Shown here piece by piece: positions 25,815-37,468 of a stretch of DNA of 64,000 bases. The DNA lies in the NCBI RefSeq assembly GCF_900168055.1, contig NZ_FUYS01000004.1, positions 418,863-482,862 of the forward strand. Direction: 5' to 3'. Position numbers and translations under genes: made by a program. The notes beneath the pieces are model-generated. The model was given only the letters and a program-made list of their open reading frames with translations. It was not told where the DNA came from and made no database searches. The DNA comes from Parapedobacter luteus. GTDB lineage: Bacteria > Bacteroidota > Bacteroidia > Sphingobacteriales > Sphingobacteriaceae. Positions within the stretch are counted from its first letter, which is position 1; every line of letters begins with the position of its first letter.

Positions 25815-27788
25815 TTAATAGGCCAATACCGTTACTTCGGTACGCCTGTTCGCCTGGTGCTGCTCGCGCGAACAAGGCACACCGTTGCCGCATTCGTTCA
25901 CCAAACGAGTTTCGCCGTATCCTTTAGCCACCATCCGGTCGCGGGCAATACCCCGGCTTACGAGGTAATCCACAGCGGCCTGCGCGCGGCGCTGCGACAG
26001 TGCCATGTTATAGGCATCGCTGCCCCGGCTGTCCGTATGGCTTGACAATTCGATTTTCAATGTCGGATTATCCCGCAGTGTGCGTACCAATTCATCCAGT
26101 ATGGCAGCCGCGTCCGGCCGGATGTTGTGTTTGTCAAAATCATAATAAATATTTTCCAGCTCGAATGTTTTACCCACCTCAAACACGGGTTCCAGCAGCA
26201 GTGCTACTTCAAGCGTATCGGAGGTCGTTATGCCCACCGTACTCACTTTTGCAGAGTCCGCATGGTATTTCTCCTTTTGCCCCAATACCGTATAGGTGCT
26301 ATTCCTGTCAAGCACAAACTCAAAAGTCCCGTTTTCCGTACTGCTCTTTTTGGCCACGATCGAACGGGTACCATCATAAAGCGTCACCATGGTTTCAGGC
26401 AAGCGATCGCCGGTGTTTTTGTCGGCTGTCGTTCCTCTCAAGACAATGACGATCTTCGGTCTCTCATAGGTAAACCCGTAAATATCGTCACTTCCTTTCC
26501 CACCTTTGCGGTTTGAAGACAAATATCCCGCAAGTCCTTCTTCGCCTTCATAATTTGTTATGTAGGCAAAATCATCGCGCGCCGAGTTTACGGGATACCC
26601 CAAGTTTGCGGGGCTCGTCCACGTCGCTTTGCTGCCCGTAGCCTGGAAAACATCCAGCCCACCCATCCCCGGGAAGCCATCGCTCGCGTAATACAAAATG
26701 CCATTGGGACCAATATTAGGGAAAAGCTCATTGCCAGCGCTGTTTATCGTAGCTCCCGCATTGATTGGCGTACCCCAGCTGCCGTCGGCCTGTTTTTCAC
26801 AATACCAGATGTCAGTACCGCCCTGCCCGCCGGGCATGTCACTCACAAAATAAAGGATATTGCCATCGCCGCTCAGCGCGGCGTGCCCTACCGAATAGGC
26901 AGCAACGTCATTATGCGCAAAAGGCATGGCCTCCCAGTCATCGTCTGTCTGCGTGTACAAGTAAAGTTCCAGCTTGTTGGTCATGTATTTCCGCCGATCT
27001 TCACGGGACACAGACCCCTCCTTTCCCGGATAGGTGCGCGTCACATACAACGTTTTACCGTCGTGGGCGGCCGCCACCGGACCGATGTGATAAGGCGCAT
27101 TGTTGATGCTATTCACCGCAATTACGGGGTTATGGAGTGTATTATCCCCGGCACGATCCGCCGTATAAATACGAAGAAACGAATTGCCCGTCCATCCATA
27201 CGTACCGACTCCCTGCATATGGCTATCGGGCTCGCCGGTATAATAGACCTTATCGCCCATCGGAAAAACCGAAAACTCGGCCAACGACGTGTTGACCGCC
27301 TCATTACGCAATTTATGGGCCGTTGGGTTGGCCATCCACACCACAGCCGAATCGCAGCCTGCTATCGCTACGTTGACCCGCGCCGTATCGCCTGTCCGCG
27401 CGGCATACGTTTCCAGCTGCACCTTTGCTTCCGCATACTTTCCATTCACTTTCAGCACCTCCCCATAGCGCAATAAGTTTTCCTCGCTGCTGTCTTCCAT
27501 GCCCACGACACGTGCATACCAATTTTCAGCCGATTCATAATCCTTCATTTGCATGTAACAATGTGCCAGCCGTTCCAGGTCGGCGAGCTTAGGCCGCTTG
27601 CTGTCCGCCAGTTTTGTATATAGGATGGCCGCATTGGCATACTCGTACTTACGGAACAACTCATCTGCACGCTCACGCAATCCGGGTTGTTCCTGGCCAA
27701 AGGCCGGATGAGCCAGTAACGCGATGCCGATAATGCCAAAAAACAACGTTGTCAATTTTTCCTTCATTCTCTTATTCAATTTTTTCAC
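25815..27788 (-). CDS. TPR/PD40/OmpA-domain protein of T9SS surface cassette A
   Basis: 657 residues. After a signal peptide (cleavage near PAFGQE) come TPR-like repeats (about 35-160), WD40-like PD40 propeller repeats (about 170-440, with LYVTRTYPG, LSGDGNILYFVSDMPGGQGGTDIWY and LYYASDGFPGMGGLDVF), a carboxypeptidase-regulatory-like domain (about 455-530), and a C-terminal OmpA domain (NIYYDFDKHNIRPDA... ELSSHTDSRGSDAYN...LSQRRAQAAVDYL). The OmpA part binds peptidoglycan. This plan is that of PorE/SprE-associated and PorP-linked OmpA proteins. The start overlaps the small gene before it in ATGA. Closely similar to the cassette B protein at 40706. Confidence 0.9.
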   Translation of the reverse strand: MKKLNKRMKEKLTTLFFGIIGIALLAHPAFGQEQPGLRERADELFRKYEYANAAILYTKLADSKRPKLADLERLAHCYMQMKDYESAENWYARVVGMEDSSEENLLRYGEVLKVNGKYAEAKVQLETYAARTGDTARVNVAIAGCDSAVVWMANPTAHKLRNEAVNTSLAEFSVFPMGDKVYYTGEPDSHMQGVGTYGWTGNSFLRIYTADRAGDNTLHNPVIAVNSINNAPYHIGPVAAAHDGKTLYVTRTYPGKEGSVSREDRRKYMTNKLELYLYTQTDDDWEAMPFAHNDVAAYSVGHAALSGDGNILYFVSDMPGGQGGTDIWYCEKQADGSWGTPINAGATINSAGNELFPNIGPNGILYYASDGFPGMGGLDVFQATGSKATWTSPANLGYPVNSARDDFAYITNYEGEEGLAGYLSSNRKGGKGSDDIYGFTYERPKIVIVLRGTTADKNTGDRLPETMVTLYDGTRSIVAKKSSTENGTFEFVLDRNSTYTVLGQKEKYHADSAKVSTVGITTSDTLEVALLLEPVFEVGKTFELENIYYDFDKHNIRPDAAAILDELVRTLRDNPTLKIELSSHTDSRGSDAYNMALSQRRAQAAVDYLVSRGIARDRMVAKGYGETRLVNECGNGVPCSREQHQANRRTEVTVLAY

Positions 27789-28021
27789 CTTTCGGTGATG
27801 TTGGTAATCATTCGTAACAGGTAAGTGTAGGCTTTCATCTCATCACTCACTTTGTATTCAATATCGCCCCATGATATGAGATAGCCGCGACCTTTCAATT
27901 TAGACACCAAAATGGGCAGCCATTCTTTCCCTTTTACCCAAATTTCTAGGCGGGGCTCATCTTTGATGTAGGCAAATTCCGTCCTTGTATCCAAATATTG
28001 TGCAACTCTTTCCAGCAACAT
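27785..28021 (-). CDS. Small conserved protein of cassette A, unknown function
   Basis: 78 residues, no signal peptide. It begins MLLERVAQYLD and matches the small protein at 42669-42977 along its length (shared: MLLE, LD, F.Y, EIW, E.LP, VS.L, Y.IS, D..Y, DE..AY.Y..R). Both sit between PorP/SprF and the OmpA gene; the stop overlaps the OmpA start in ATGA. Mixed charged and aromatic character suggests a small folded cytoplasmic protein. I do not recognise the family. Confidence 0.8.
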   Translation of the reverse strand: MLLERVAQYLDTRTEFAYIKDEPRLEIWVKGKEWLPILVSKLKGRGYLISWGDIEYKVSDEMKAYTYLLRMITNITER

Positions 28022-28040
28022 AGGGATCGTTATGTTTTTG

Positions 28041-29066
28041 TTAAAAGAATCTTGGGCTTAACAACCGGTTTGACCGCCGTCCGAAGGTGATGCCCAGCGT
28101 CACCTCATGCGAACCATTTTGCACACCGCTTAGCCGGCTTAGGATGTAATCATACGAATACCCGATCCGCAGTGTAGGCGTCACATACAGCTGCGTGATG
28201 GCAGAAACCGAGTTCCGCTTGCTTAGCCTGTCTCCTGTAAAGCGGGCATAATCCCGTTTAAAGACGGTCACACCCGTCCGCCATCCGGCACCAATCCAGA
28301 ATCGGTTATCAAAGATAAACATCGCGTTCACGTCTACACTCGTCGGCCCTTTAAAATCCTCCTTCACCAAGACGCTTGGCCGCAGCTTCAGCCCGTTATC
28401 GAAGTTGATCAATCCCCCACCGATGAAATACAGGTGCCGGCGACGCCGGATATTATCAGTTGTGGTATTATCCCAGCGGAAGATGTTGTTGCTTTGGTCG
28501 CCGGACAGCAAATCCATTACCGATACACCGGCATACCAATGCGGATTGTAATAATAAACCCCAAAACGGATATCGGGCACCCAGTTGCTTATTTTCCCCG
28601 GGGGGACCAACTGGTCGCCCCCATCATTCGGTTGCAGCAGTGTACCATCCAAACTATATTGGGTCACACCGGCGCCGATACCGAAACTCAGCCGTTGGGT
28701 ATCTTCATCGTTGAGCCTCAGTCGGAATGCATAGTTCGCATAGGCTGACGTTGCCGATTGAGGGCCCAGCCTGTCGGCCATCACCTGCAATCCCACACCA
28801 TGCCGCTTGGCGCCCGGGTCGACAATCCCGTCTATTGAGATCGTGCCTGTTTCCGGCGCCCCGTCCAGGCCCACCCATTGGCTACGCAGCCCCAGCTGGC
28901 CAAACCACTCTTCTTTATAGCCCGTGTACGCGGGGTTGACACTCATTGCGTTAAAAATGTACTGCGTAAACTGAATACTCTGCTGCCCTTTGACGGTCAT
29001 GCAGGTGCAGGCAAAAACCAGCAGTATCGACGTTCTTATGCTATTCTTCATGTTATACTTATTCAT
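28041..29066 (-). CDS. PorP/SprF family outer-membrane protein, cassette A
   Basis: 341 residues. Signal peptide (LLVFACTCMTVKG), then the family opening QQSIQFTQYIFNAMSVNPAYTGYKEEW and many barrel strands (YANYAFRLRLNDEDTQRLSFGIGAGVTQYSLDG, FGVYYYNPHWYAGVSVMDLL, LRIGYSYDYILSRLSG, GSHEVTLGITFGRR), ending SPRFF. PorP/SprF proteins pair with large type IX cargo of the type B CTD class and are needed for their secretion or surface attachment. It follows the giant protein gene by 16 bases. A GGAGG lies before the ATG at 29066; an internal Met at residue 6 is an alternative. Confidence 0.94.
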   Translation of the reverse strand: MNKYNMKNSIRTSILLVFACTCMTVKGQQSIQFTQYIFNAMSVNPAYTGYKEEWFGQLGLRSQWVGLDGAPETGTISIDGIVDPGAKRHGVGLQVMADRLGPQSATSAYANYAFRLRLNDEDTQRLSFGIGAGVTQYSLDGTLLQPNDGGDQLVPPGKISNWVPDIRFGVYYYNPHWYAGVSVMDLLSGDQSNNIFRWDNTTTDNIRRRRHLYFIGGGLINFDNGLKLRPSVLVKEDFKGPTSVDVNAMFIFDNRFWIGAGWRTGVTVFKRDYARFTGDRLSKRNSVSAITQLYVTPTLRIGYSYDYILSRLSGVQNGSHEVTLGITFGRRSNRLLSPRFF

Positions 29067-29082
29067 TGCTAAATGCCTCCGG

Positions 29083-32000
29083 CTATTTACGTTTCACCAC
29101 TATCCATCCCTTGTGTACGGTTTCCTGCCCATCCTTCCGCAGCGTGATGAAGTAATAATAGGTACCTTCATTCAAGCCCTGGGCATCCCAGTCCTGCTGG
29201 TAATTGCGGCTACGGTAAACTTCGTTGCCCCAGCGGTTGAAGAGGACGACCTCAGCGTTGTCATAGTCGGAAAGCCCGATGATCACGAAGCGGTCATTCA
29301 GTCCATCGCCATTGGGCGTGATAATGTTCGGGATGTGGAATCCAGCAACCGTAATCCGCACCGTCGCCACGTTCGTCCAGTTGCCGTTTGCATCCATCAC
29401 CCGGTACGTAAACTCGTCCGGACCGGTATAATATTGATTCGGCGTATAGGTCACTGTACCGTCACCGTTGATCCGCAAGGTACCGTGCTGTGGCTGGCTG
29501 ATAATTTCAATTGTCGACGGATCCAGCGGTGCGCTATCCGGTTGGTCATTTCCTACCAATTGGATTTGCAGCGGCCCGTTGAATGAGCCGGTTGCCGTAT
29601 CATCGGATGCCCTCGGCTCGCTTTGCACCACCGTAACCGTGAGAGTCGCCGGTTCGGCCCGCAGTCCATTGACATCACTCACCACATACCTCACGGCAGA
29701 TTCGCCGTAGAATTCACGGATTGGCGAGAAGGTAATCGTGCCGTCGTCATTTACGGTATATGTCCCTTCCCGATCGATCGTTACCGTTTTAACCGGATCG
29801 CCCGTTGCCGGATCGATCAGCCAGACCGAACGCGGATCCAGCGCACTGCTGCCCTCCTCGTCATTTTCCAGTACATCGGCGGTCACCGGTGTATGTTGTG
29901 GAGTAGAAGCCACATCGTCCGAAGACTCAGGGCCCTCAGCCACCGGTACGCGTGTCGGCACATCATTATCCACATTGTCGCCCGATACGTCGGCAGCAAT
30001 TTCCCCATTCGGCCCTTCGGCACGTACACGTGCGGAGGTCACCACTTGGCCCGCCGCAATATCAGCTACGGTCACCACATACCGGAATACCCGTGTGAAT
30101 TGCGCACCCGGCGCGAGCGTTTCATCCACGCGCACATTTTCCAGGTTGAGCTTTTCATCGTTCAACACGAAGCCGCTCAATGTCATATTGCCCGTATTGG
30201 TTACCGTAAAGCGGTACTCAATTTCGTCGCCGACAAGGAAGGCGCCGTTTCTTCCCGATCCGGTGTTGGTGACCACCGCTACCAATGCCACGGCCGGCCT
30301 CATTTGAATCGGTGTGATCGTACAATTGTTGCAGTCTTCATTTACCGGGGCATCCGGGTCCGCCGGATCAGGATCATGCGAGTCGTCACGCACTTCCTCA
30401 CCATTTGGTGCCCTACCCACGGCCTCAGCCGAGTTATATACGTAGCCCACATCAATATCGGCCTGCGTAATGGTGTGTGTCGCCGTCGCGCGGCTAGATT
30501 CCCCGGGCAACAGCCTGGCAATCGTTGCAGGCGATAAGCTGCCCGCATCGGCGTTATCATCGGTCAGCTGGATATCGGTCAGCGTTACGTTTCCAGTGTT
30601 TGTGACCACGATGTCATAGGTAATCACATCGCCGACGTGCACATACTCACCCGGACGTGTGCTTTTGGTGATGGTAATCGCCAATGAGCGTGTCAGCTCG
30701 ATTCCTGTTGGATCATTGGTCGGATCGCCATCGCCATCGCTATCTACCGTGTGGGGGTCAGCGATGTTGTCGCCATTGGCATCCGTGCCGGCATCGGATT
30801 CATCAGCGACGGTGTATCCTTCCGGATCTTCACCGGTAGCCACAGCAGTATTCCAGACGGCTCCACTATCGATGTCGTCCTGCGTCAGTCGGTAAGTAGC
30901 CGTGGCTGTCGCCACCTCACCCGGCGCCAACGTAGCTGGCGTCGGCGTCAGGCCAGACACCCCTATACGCGTATCGTTTATCACGATGCCGCTGACCGGC
31001 ACATTACCCGTGTTGGTCACGGTAAAGGTGTAGATGACCGCGTCGCCACTTGCTGCCACGGCGGCATCGGTGGCTATGGCCGCCGATTTCACCAGTGCAA
31101 TGGAAGGCGTGGCCACAAATACGGTCACGGTAGCATCATCACAGTTGTCAGGATTCAGCAGTTCGCAAATCCGATAAACGATGGTGTATGTTCCGCCAGG
31201 CGTTCCTTCCGGCACACGTAGCCGTCCTGTTAGTTCATCCACGACGGGCACAGGTCCGCCATCAATCGGTGTAGCCGGCGTGGTCACCGTCAGGGTTATC
31301 TCGTCAATGGCCGGCCGGCTGCCATTCAGCAGGTCATTGTCCAGCACATTACCGAGGTCATCATCCCCCTCGAATCCGTTCACGTAATCAACCGTGTTAT
31401 CTTCCGCCACTATCGGTGCAGCCACTACATTTACGGTTATTGTAGCATCGCTGCAGTTGGCTATCCGAGCGTTCTCGCAAATGGTATAGTTCAGTGTATA
31501 CGTACCGGCAGGTGTGCCAGGCAGCACATCCACGGAGCCGTCCGCATTCAGTACCACTTGGGTTGTCGGATTGTTCGCATCATCATAAAACGGAACCGCT
31601 GCCGTCACTTCTTCACCGTTGACCGAAAGGGTTACATCCGCCGGATCAACATCGGCAGCATTCAGCTTGTCATTGGCAAACACATTCAACGCGTCTACCA
31701 AACCGTCGTATCCGTTGATATTGGTTATTTGATCATCAGCGGCCTCGATAACAAACGTCGGGGCGGCATAGCAGTCTGCACTTGCCGGCGGATAATCCAC
31801 CGTAAGGGTTACGGAGGGATTGACCGTTATCGTCACCACTGCCTGCGGCCGCAAGCCCTCAAAACCATCCGCTGTCTCCATCCATTGCCCGTCAACGAAC
31901 GACCATCCCGGCCAGTCGATGCCGTTTCCGTCGCCGTCAACGACGGCTCCCGGCCACAATATCCGTCCGCTCAATGGCAAGCCGGTCATCTCGTCAATCA

Positions 32001-35000
32001 CATTGCCGTCAGTATCAGACCACGTGATGGTGGCCGTTACGCTTGCGGCAGGTGTGAAGTTCTGAGGGGTTATCGTATAGTTAAGGTGCGGCACATCGTT
32101 GATACATTCCCCAAAAGCGGTCGCGGTAATCACTGGCGCTTCCAATGGTTCCTCGGTGGCATCATCATTTCCCTCGGCCGTACCCGATTGATCGGTTACA
32201 TCGCCATCGCCTGGGTCTTTTCCTGCCACCAGCGCCTGGTTGGTTACCCCACCGGCATCAATATCTTGTTGCGTAATCGCGTAAGTGGCACGATATACAG
32301 CAGACTCACCCGGAAGCAATGTCTGGTTATACGCCCCTGTACCACTATAACTGTCAGCCACATACGTTGGAACAGGAAGTGTCCCCGTTCCTGTAAATAC
32401 GGCTTCCGATTCGGTGACCGATATATCCGTCACCGTCACGTTACCACGGTTTGTTACGATAAATGTGTAGGTAATTTCATCGCCAACATTCACCATGCCG
32501 TCACTGTTTGCATCGTTATAAGCCGACGATTTGATAAGGGTCAGCTCCGGTGCTTGGTCTAAGCCCGCCACCGTCGGGTCGCCCGACGGGTTACCGTCGC
32601 CGTCGCTGTCCGTGCCGCCGGGGTTCGTTAGCTCATCGCCGTCGCGGTCCGTGCCCGTGTCCGAATCGCCCGTCACCCGGTCTGCCGGATCTGCAGGGTC
32701 CCCGCCCGGGATGACTCCCGTCGCAACCGCCTGGTTGCTCACCTCGCCCGCATCGATATCATCCTGCGTTACCGCGTAGGTCGCCGTCGCCGTTGCCGAC
32801 TGTCCCGGAAGCAGCACGCCCCCGGCGCCGGGCCAGCTGTACGTCAGTGCCGACAGCCCAGCAAGGCCGTCCGTCACCGAAACGCCGCTCAGCGTCATGT
32901 TGCCCGTGTTGGTTACTTCAAAGGTATAGGTGATGACGTCGCCCGCATCAATCCGGCCGTCGCCACCGTCGGCAACCGCGAACGATTTCACCAGCGCTAT
33001 CGACGGAGCCGCAGGAAGGCCCGCCACCGTCGGGTCGCCCGACGGGTTACCGTCGTCGTCGCTGTCCGTGCCGCCGGGGTTCGTTAGCTCATCACCGTCG
33101 CGGTCCGTGCCCGTGTCCGAATCGCCTGTCACCCGGTCTGCCGGATCTGCAGGGTCCCCGCCCGGGATGACTCCCGTCGCAACCGCCTGGTTGCTCACCT
33201 CGCCCGCGTCGACATCCCCCTGCGTTATCGTGTAGGTCGCCGTCGCCGTTGCCGACTGTCCCGGAAGCAGCACGCCCCCGGCACCGGGCCAGCTGTACGT
33301 CAGTGCCGACAGCCCAGCAAGGCCGTCCGTCACCGAAACGCCGCTCAGCGTCATGTTGCCCGTGTTGGTTACTTCAAAGGTATAGGTGATGACGTCGCCC
33401 GCATCAATCCGGCCGTCGCCACCGTCGGCAACCGCGAACGATTTCACCAGCGCTATCGACGGAGCCGCAGGAAGGCCCGCCACCGTCGGGTCGTTCCCCG
33501 GGTCGCCGTCATCGTCGCTGTCAACCGTATCAGGATCCTCGATTTCCCCGCCATCCCCGTCTGTGCCTGTGTCTGAACCACTTGAAACATTATCAGCGGG
33601 ACCGCTGGGCGGCGTACCGGTCGCTATCGCCCGGTTGCTTAAACTGCCCGCGTCAATGTCCGATTGTGTAAGCGTATAAGACGCTTGAAATTGCGCTGAT
33701 TGATTAGGTAATAGCGTTAAAACATCCGATTCGTACTGCCCTCCGGAAACGTAAACCGGCTGCGGAAGTGAACCGCTACCCGTAAACGAAGACTCGTCCT
33801 CTTCCAAGGTAACTCCGGCAAGTGCAACGTCGCCGGTATTTGTCACCATGAAGTTATAGGTAATCACGTCGCCTGCATCAAACCTTCCATTGTCACCAGC
33901 GGCGATACTAAACGTTTTCACTACTGCAATAGCCGGACTTGGGGCAAAAAACGATACAATAACCTCTCCCGTATTGTTGCTCTCCGAACCGGCGTTATCC
34001 ACCACCTTGAATGGAATAGTGACATTGACACCTCCGTCGACGGGATCAATTTGAATGGGAACAATCGGGTGGCCATCTCCATCGGTTTCAATCCGAACGC
34101 CATTCTCCGGAAACGGATTTCCATTACCGTAAGTGACCGCACCTATTGTCAAACTAGTAACGTTGTCAGGAAACTCAGTAATTATTAATTCCGTTATATG
34201 GCCGTCGCCGCCATCGGTTCCCGAAAAAGCCGCTGCCGGGACCATGACTGGATTTGTCCCACCAACATTTAAGAGCGGATCGGGTAATGTGGACCCGACA
34301 GCTTCTGGAATTTGATTTAATGCAAAATTGACACCTTGTATGTCTAAAGAACCAGCAGGTATCAGCACGGCTATGCGCAAATCGGGATTTTCATCAAATA
34401 ATTCGTCAGTCTCCGCCTCATTATTTATACCATAAGCGTCACCTACCGCTACCCATCCATCGGGGAGTGCTGCGGAAAGTGTGCTTTGGTCCGTTCCTAC
34501 GGCAACGTCACTGACCGAAACAGCAAGCGTATATCCCCCTGTTTGGTTGGCCACCAAGTCATAGGTGCCGTCTGGATTCACTGCGGCTTTGCTTACAATG
34601 GTACCGTCCGAGTCAATCAGATATGCATACAATTGATCATCCTCCAACACACCGGTACCCGTCCCGTTAATCGCATCGTCCGTCAGGCCATTCGCATCAT
34701 TGTAAACCGTACCCGAAATCGAAACCCCTTCTATCGTTTTTAATTGGTAGTCCTCCGTTTCACCGTCAGCAGATAAGCCGAAGCTTCTTTCATCGGCCGT
34801 CGTCATTGGATCATCTAACAGTTCACTGGTTGTAATCCGGAAGCGGGCGTAGAGATCCTGTCCGGCTCGGGCAATCCCGTTGAACATGTCACTCGTAAAC
34901 ACCAGCTGAAAATCCTCATTGAGCGTATTGGCAGGAACAGTTACCGAAACCATTTCGTTGGGAGAAAACTGCCCATCACCGTTGAAATCTATCCATCCAT

Positions 35001-36114
35001 ATAAAGTGGCCGGTATCGACTTTCGGTTGGTTACCGGGATTGTGATGGTATAGTCATCATCTTGGTTTATTTTGATAGCAGGCAAGCCATCGGGATCGAT
35101 TGTCTGTTCGTCGTCTTCTTCAAGGAAATTATCCGCCACAGCGCCATCATCACCGAAGGATTCGCCGTCAGCATCTACGTTATCGTCGCCGATGAACACG
35201 TTAGCCACCGGCTTTAATTCCGTTGGATCCAAGTCTGCAAGGGTATATGTCCCCTCTTCATGCATCACGCCTGTGAGATCAAAATCATCCATATAACTGG
35301 TCGCGAAACCGTAGCTATCGGGCGCATCACCCAAATCAAAAGGAGCGACAAAACCAATGGCTAACGCGGTATTTCCTCCACCTTGGAGTTGCACACCGGT
35401 TAGGTAGGTGGCGCCGTGTGCGTACATCACCGCAGCAACTTCACCATCCCCTTGAGTATCCATGATGATCCGAAAGGTTTTGTCTTCGTTTGATATCACC
35501 AGCTTGTAGTTCTCTGGGTTCGGAGTCGCACGATCAAAGCGATACCAATAGTCGAGCAAGCGCCATCCATCGGCGTCGGTTGTCGCTTGGATGTACTCTC
35601 TGTCGTTAGCCATGGATTCCCCATCGGCCACCACGATGCCGGGATAAGGATGTGACACCCAGCTGTTGCTCCCGCTCGTTCGCAATTCCAACGTAATCTC
35701 GATATCGAACTGGCCCAAGGTACCCACCGCAACAATCCCGATATCGGAAACCCCGGGATAAAGCTCGCTTAAGCGGTCGCCGCTCCAATCACCGGGATTA
35801 TAGCCGGTCATTACATCAGCTACCGGTGCTCCATCCCTTGTCACGGATACATTCGACAATTCCGCAACAATCCGGATATTATCAGAAAACTGCCAAATGT
35901 ATGTTCCTTCAACAACGGCACCTGTCGTTTCAAATGTGTTGGGTCCAGAAAGCCTTGGATTGTTCCGATCCCAATTGAGCCAGAAAATAGCACCTTGCAT
36001 AGAGCCCGTCCCCGATCCGTCGGCGTAATTTTGGGCATAGCCTTCCCAACTTAAAATTGAACCGGCGACCAACAGAAATACCCGAGTAATAATGCAGTAA
36101 AATTTGCTTTTCAT
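29083..36114 (-). CDS. Giant T9SS type B cargo, cassette A (2343-residue multidomain surface protein)
   Basis: 2343 residues. Signal peptide ends near EGYAQ. A unique N-terminal region (about 25-250) is followed by a GEVED-type domain (about 340-455: [18 protein letters not shown] ... DGETEDYQL). Then come DUF11/DUF7507-type beta domains with the pattern [23 protein letters not shown], separated by acidic, calcium-binding-like links ([12 protein letters not shown]... [12 protein letters not shown]). Two of these are near-identical (about 881-1184). Cadherin-like domains ([27 protein letters not shown]) lead to the CHU_C/type B sorting domain (about 2255-2343: [16 protein letters not shown]...[10 protein letters not shown]...GTYYYFITL). 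Secreted and probably surface-bound; adhesin-like by architecture. Confidence 0.93.
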   Translation of the reverse strand: MKSKFYCIITRVFLLVAGSILSWEGYAQNYADGSGTGSMQGAIFWLNWDRNNPRLSGPNTFETTGAVVEGTYIWQFSDNIRIVAELSNVSVTRDGAPVADVMTGYNPGDWSGDRLSELYPGVSDIGIVAVGTLGQFDIEITLELRTSGSNSWVSHPYPGIVVADGESMANDREYIQATTDADGWRLLDYWYRFDRATPNPENYKLVISNEDKTFRIIMDTQGDGEVAAVMYAHGATYLTGVQLQGGGNTALAIGFVAPFDLGDAPDSYGFATSYMDDFDLTGVMHEEGTYTLADLDPTELKPVANVFIGDDNVDADGESFGDDGAVADNFLEEDDEQTIDPDGLPAIKINQDDDYTITIPVTNRKSIPATLYGWIDFNGDGQFSPNEMVSVTVPANTLNEDFQLVFTSDMFNGIARAGQDLYARFRITTSELLDDPMTTADERSFGLSADGETEDYQLKTIEGVSISGTVYNDANGLTDDAINGTGTGVLEDDQLYAYLIDSDGTIVSKAAVNPDGTYDLVANQTGGYTLAVSVSDVAVGTDQSTLSAALPDGWVAVGDAYGINNEAETDELFDENPDLRIAVLIPAGSLDIQGVNFALNQIPEAVGSTLPDPLLNVGGTNPVMVPAAAFSGTDGGDGHITELIITEFPDNVTSLTIGAVTYGNGNPFPENGVRIETDGDGHPIVPIQIDPVDGGVNVTIPFKVVDNAGSESNNTGEVIVSFFAPSPAIAVVKTFSIAAGDNGRFDAGDVITYNFMVTNTGDVALAGVTLEEDESSFTGSGSLPQPVYVSGGQYESDVLTLLPNQSAQFQASYTLTQSDIDAGSLSNRAIATGTPPSGPADNVSSGSDTGTDGDGGEIEDPDTVDSDDDGDPGNDPTVAGLPAAPSIALVKSFAVADGGDGRIDAGDVITYTFEVTNTGNMTLSGVSVTDGLAGLSALTYSWPGAGGVLLPGQSATATATYTITQGDVDAGEVSNQAVATGVIPGGDPADPADRVTGDSDTGTDRDGDELTNPGGTDSDDDGNPSGDPTVAGLPAAPSIALVKSFAVADGGDGRIDAGDVITYTFEVTNTGNMTLSGVSVTDGLAGLSALTYSWPGAGGVLLPGQSATATATYAVTQDDIDAGEVSNQAVATGVIPGGDPADPADRVTGDSDTGTDRDGDELTNPGGTDSDGDGNPSGDPTVAGLDQAPELTLIKSSAYNDANSDGMVNVGDEITYTFIVTNRGNVTVTDISVTESEAVFTGTGTLPVPTYVADSYSGTGAYNQTLLPGESAVYRATYAITQQDIDAGGVTNQALVAGKDPGDGDVTDQSGTAEGNDDATEEPLEAPVITATAFGECINDVPHLNYTITPQNFTPAASVTATITWSDTDGNVIDEMTGLPLSGRILWPGAVVDGDGNGIDWPGWSFVDGQWMETADGFEGLRPQAVVTITVNPSVTLTVDYPPASADCYAAPTFVIEAADDQITNINGYDGLVDALNVFANDKLNAADVDPADVTLSVNGEEVTAAVPFYDDANNPTTQVVLNADGSVDVLPGTPAGTYTLNYTICENARIANCSDATITVNVVAAPIVAEDNTVDYVNGFEGDDDLGNVLDNDLLNGSRPAIDEITLTVTTPATPIDGGPVPVVDELTGRLRVPEGTPGGTYTIVYRICELLNPDNCDDATVTVFVATPSIALVKSAAIATDAAVAASGDAVIYTFTVTNTGNVPVSGIVINDTRIGVSGLTPTPATLAPGEVATATATYRLTQDDIDSGAVWNTAVATGEDPEGYTVADESDAGTDANGDNIADPHTVDSDGDGDPTNDPTGIELTRSLAITITKSTRPGEYVHVGDVITYDIVVTNTGNVTLTDIQLTDDNADAGSLSPATIARLLPGESSRATATHTITQADIDVGYVYNSAEAVGRAPNGEEVRDDSHDPDPADPDAPVNEDCNNCTITPIQMRPAVALVAVVTNTGSGRNGAFLVGDEIEYRFTVTNTGNMTLSGFVLNDEKLNLENVRVDETLAPGAQFTRVFRYVVTVADIAAGQVVTSARVRAEGPNGEIAADVSGDNVDNDVPTRVPVAEGPESSDDVASTPQHTPVTADVLENDEEGSSALDPRSVWLIDPATGDPVKTVTIDREGTYTVNDDGTITFSPIREFYGESAVRYVVSDVNGLRAEPATLTVTVVQSEPRASDDTATGSFNGPLQIQLVGNDQPDSAPLDPSTIEIISQPQHGTLRINGDGTVTYTPNQYYTGPDEFTYRVMDANGNWTNVATVRITVAGFHIPNIITPNGDGLNDRFVIIGLSDYDNAEVVLFNRWGNEVYRSRNYQQDWDAQGLNEGTYYYFITLRKDGQETVHKGWIVVKRK
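32563..33474 (-). repeat. 456-base near-perfect tandem duplication in the cassette A giant gene
   Basis: Unit 32563-33018 is repeated at 33019-33474 with only a few base changes; each encodes 152 residues, one DUF11-like domain plus its acidic linker. The protein copies differ mainly at TYTITQGDV versus TYAVTQDDI and at DSDDDG versus DSDGDG. The reading frame is kept. The repeat could change copy number by slippage or recombination. Confidence 0.9.
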
Positions 36115-36182
36115 ACAGTTTGTCTAGCGATAGATACGATTAAGGCTGCCTTGAAAAAACATTTTGGCAATCCCATATTTTA

Positions 36183-36200
36183 AGCCGCGAACTTGCGGCT
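36183..36200. repeat. Small hairpin upstream of the cassette A giant gene
   Basis: AGCCGC-GAACTT-GCGGCT, a perfect six-base stem, between the AraC gene end (36356) and the giant gene start (36114), both minus strand. It could end the AraC message or structure the giant gene's leader; no strong U-tract follows on the minus strand. Confidence 0.4.
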
Positions 36201-36355
36201 AATTACCCAAAAAAAAGTATCACGTGCTTGGGATGTCAATCTATCCAATCATTTGATACTGCATGTTTGTCACTGTTTATGAGCGGTTTACAGTGCCGGC
36301 ACAATACAGGAAGCTTTAATCGGGCAAACTTGTATCCGTAGATCACCTGAGTGAT

Positions 36356-37468
36356 CTATTTTGCGGCGATCCGGCTTCGGTATTCCGTTGGCGTGCAGCC
36401 ATGGAATTGTTTGAAGTATCGGTTGAACGAAGCCTTCGCCGTAAAACCGCTGTTAAAGAAAATTTCCGCAATGGTCATTTCGGGGTGCGATCGCATCAGC
36501 ATGATCGAATGGTTTATCCGATGCTCATTGATATAGGTGTTGAAATTCTTGCCTATTCGGATGGAAAACACCTGAGACAAGTGATGTTTGGGTATCTTTA
36601 GCAGCTGTGCCAGTGTGGCCAATGACAGGCCGTCATCCAAATACACCTGTTTTTCTTTCATCAGTTGCCGCAGCTCGCCCTCGTATGCGTCCAGCAATTC
36701 CGGCGAAATAGCGGATTTCTGATATCGCCCGTCGCCTTGCGTATCTTCCGTATCCGCAGGTCGCCGTATTTCATCCTCCGGGATGGGATCGATTTCTTCA
36801 TGAGCGGTGTCCGGCCTGGCGACAAGCCGCCTAATGATGTTGGCAAACAGAATCATAGCGGCGCTTAGCATCGTCAAAAAGATAATAGACCCCTGAAAAC
36901 GCGAGCGGAAATATCCATTGGAAAAACCGGAGTAGGTAAATACCAGAAACACGACCGCGATAAACGCGAGCACCATGGCCATCACCGAAACCATCCGGAT
37001 GTCCTCATTGCGTTCGGCATCCGGGCTTGCCCGCCGGAAAAACAACGCCCATATCGCGTACAGCAGGAAAGAAAGCGATAACGTTCCATAGAGGCTTAGC
37101 CCCAAAACACGCGCATGTGCCGCTCCCCATGAAGGGAAAGCCAGCCAAAGCAAATAACAAACCAGAAAGACAAAGAAGGGAAGTGTATGCGGCAAAACGT
37201 GCCGCATTTTCAACGGCAGGCCAGCGGCGACCTGATAGGCAAAGTATAAAGACGGGCCATACAATAAGCCGTAAGGCGCCAGATAATCCAACCGCAAGTT
37301 ATCAGGAAAATAGATACGTACCAGCCATGCATGGGTGGCGTGCAACGCCAAATACCCCAAAAAACAACGGATATAGCGCTCCATTGGCGAGCGGAGCCCT
37401 GCCCGGACACTGATATAGACGGACAACAACGATACGCAGATGACCGCGACCAAGATATAAGAAGGCAT
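36356..37468 (-). CDS. Membrane-anchored AraC-family regulator 1
   Basis: About 370 residues: six to seven N-terminal hydrophobic helices (ILVAVICVSLLSVYISV, YLALHATHAWLVRIYF, LPFFVFLVCYLLWLAF, LSLYGTLSLSFLLYAIWALFF, VMAMVLAFIAVVFLVFTYSG, IIFLTMLSAAMILFANII), an acidic linker, then an AraC helix-turn-helix domain (about 280-370: LATLAQLLKIPKHHLSQVFS ... NSGFTAKASFNRYFKQFHGCTPTEYR). The start at 37468 gives a TGATG overlap with regulator 2, so the two are translationally coupled; an ATG ten codons upstream also exists. Likely a transmembrane signal-to-transcription protein; ligand unknown. Confidence 0.9.
   Translation of the reverse strand: MPSYILVAVICVSLLSVYISVRAGLRSPMERYIRCFLGYLALHATHAWLVRIYFPDNLRLDYLAPYGLLYGPSLYFAYQVAAGLPLKMRHVLPHTLPFFVFLVCYLLWLAFPSWGAAHARVLGLSLYGTLSLSFLLYAIWALFFRRASPDAERNEDIRMVSVMAMVLAFIAVVFLVFTYSGFSNGYFRSRFQGSIIFLTMLSAAMILFANIIRRLVARPDTAHEEIDPIPEDEIRRPADTEDTQGDGRYQKSAISPELLDAYEGELRQLMKEKQVYLDDGLSLATLAQLLKIPKHHLSQVFSIRIGKNFNTYINEHRINHSIMLMRSHPEMTIAEIFFNSGFTAKASFNRYFKQFHGCTPTEYRSRIAAK

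Noticed and set aside
29623..32562. Several plus-strand frames of 150-334 codons
   Set aside because: Antisense to the repetitive, GC-rich giant gene A; such genes produce long accidental frames. The minus-strand frame carries signal peptide and sorting domain.
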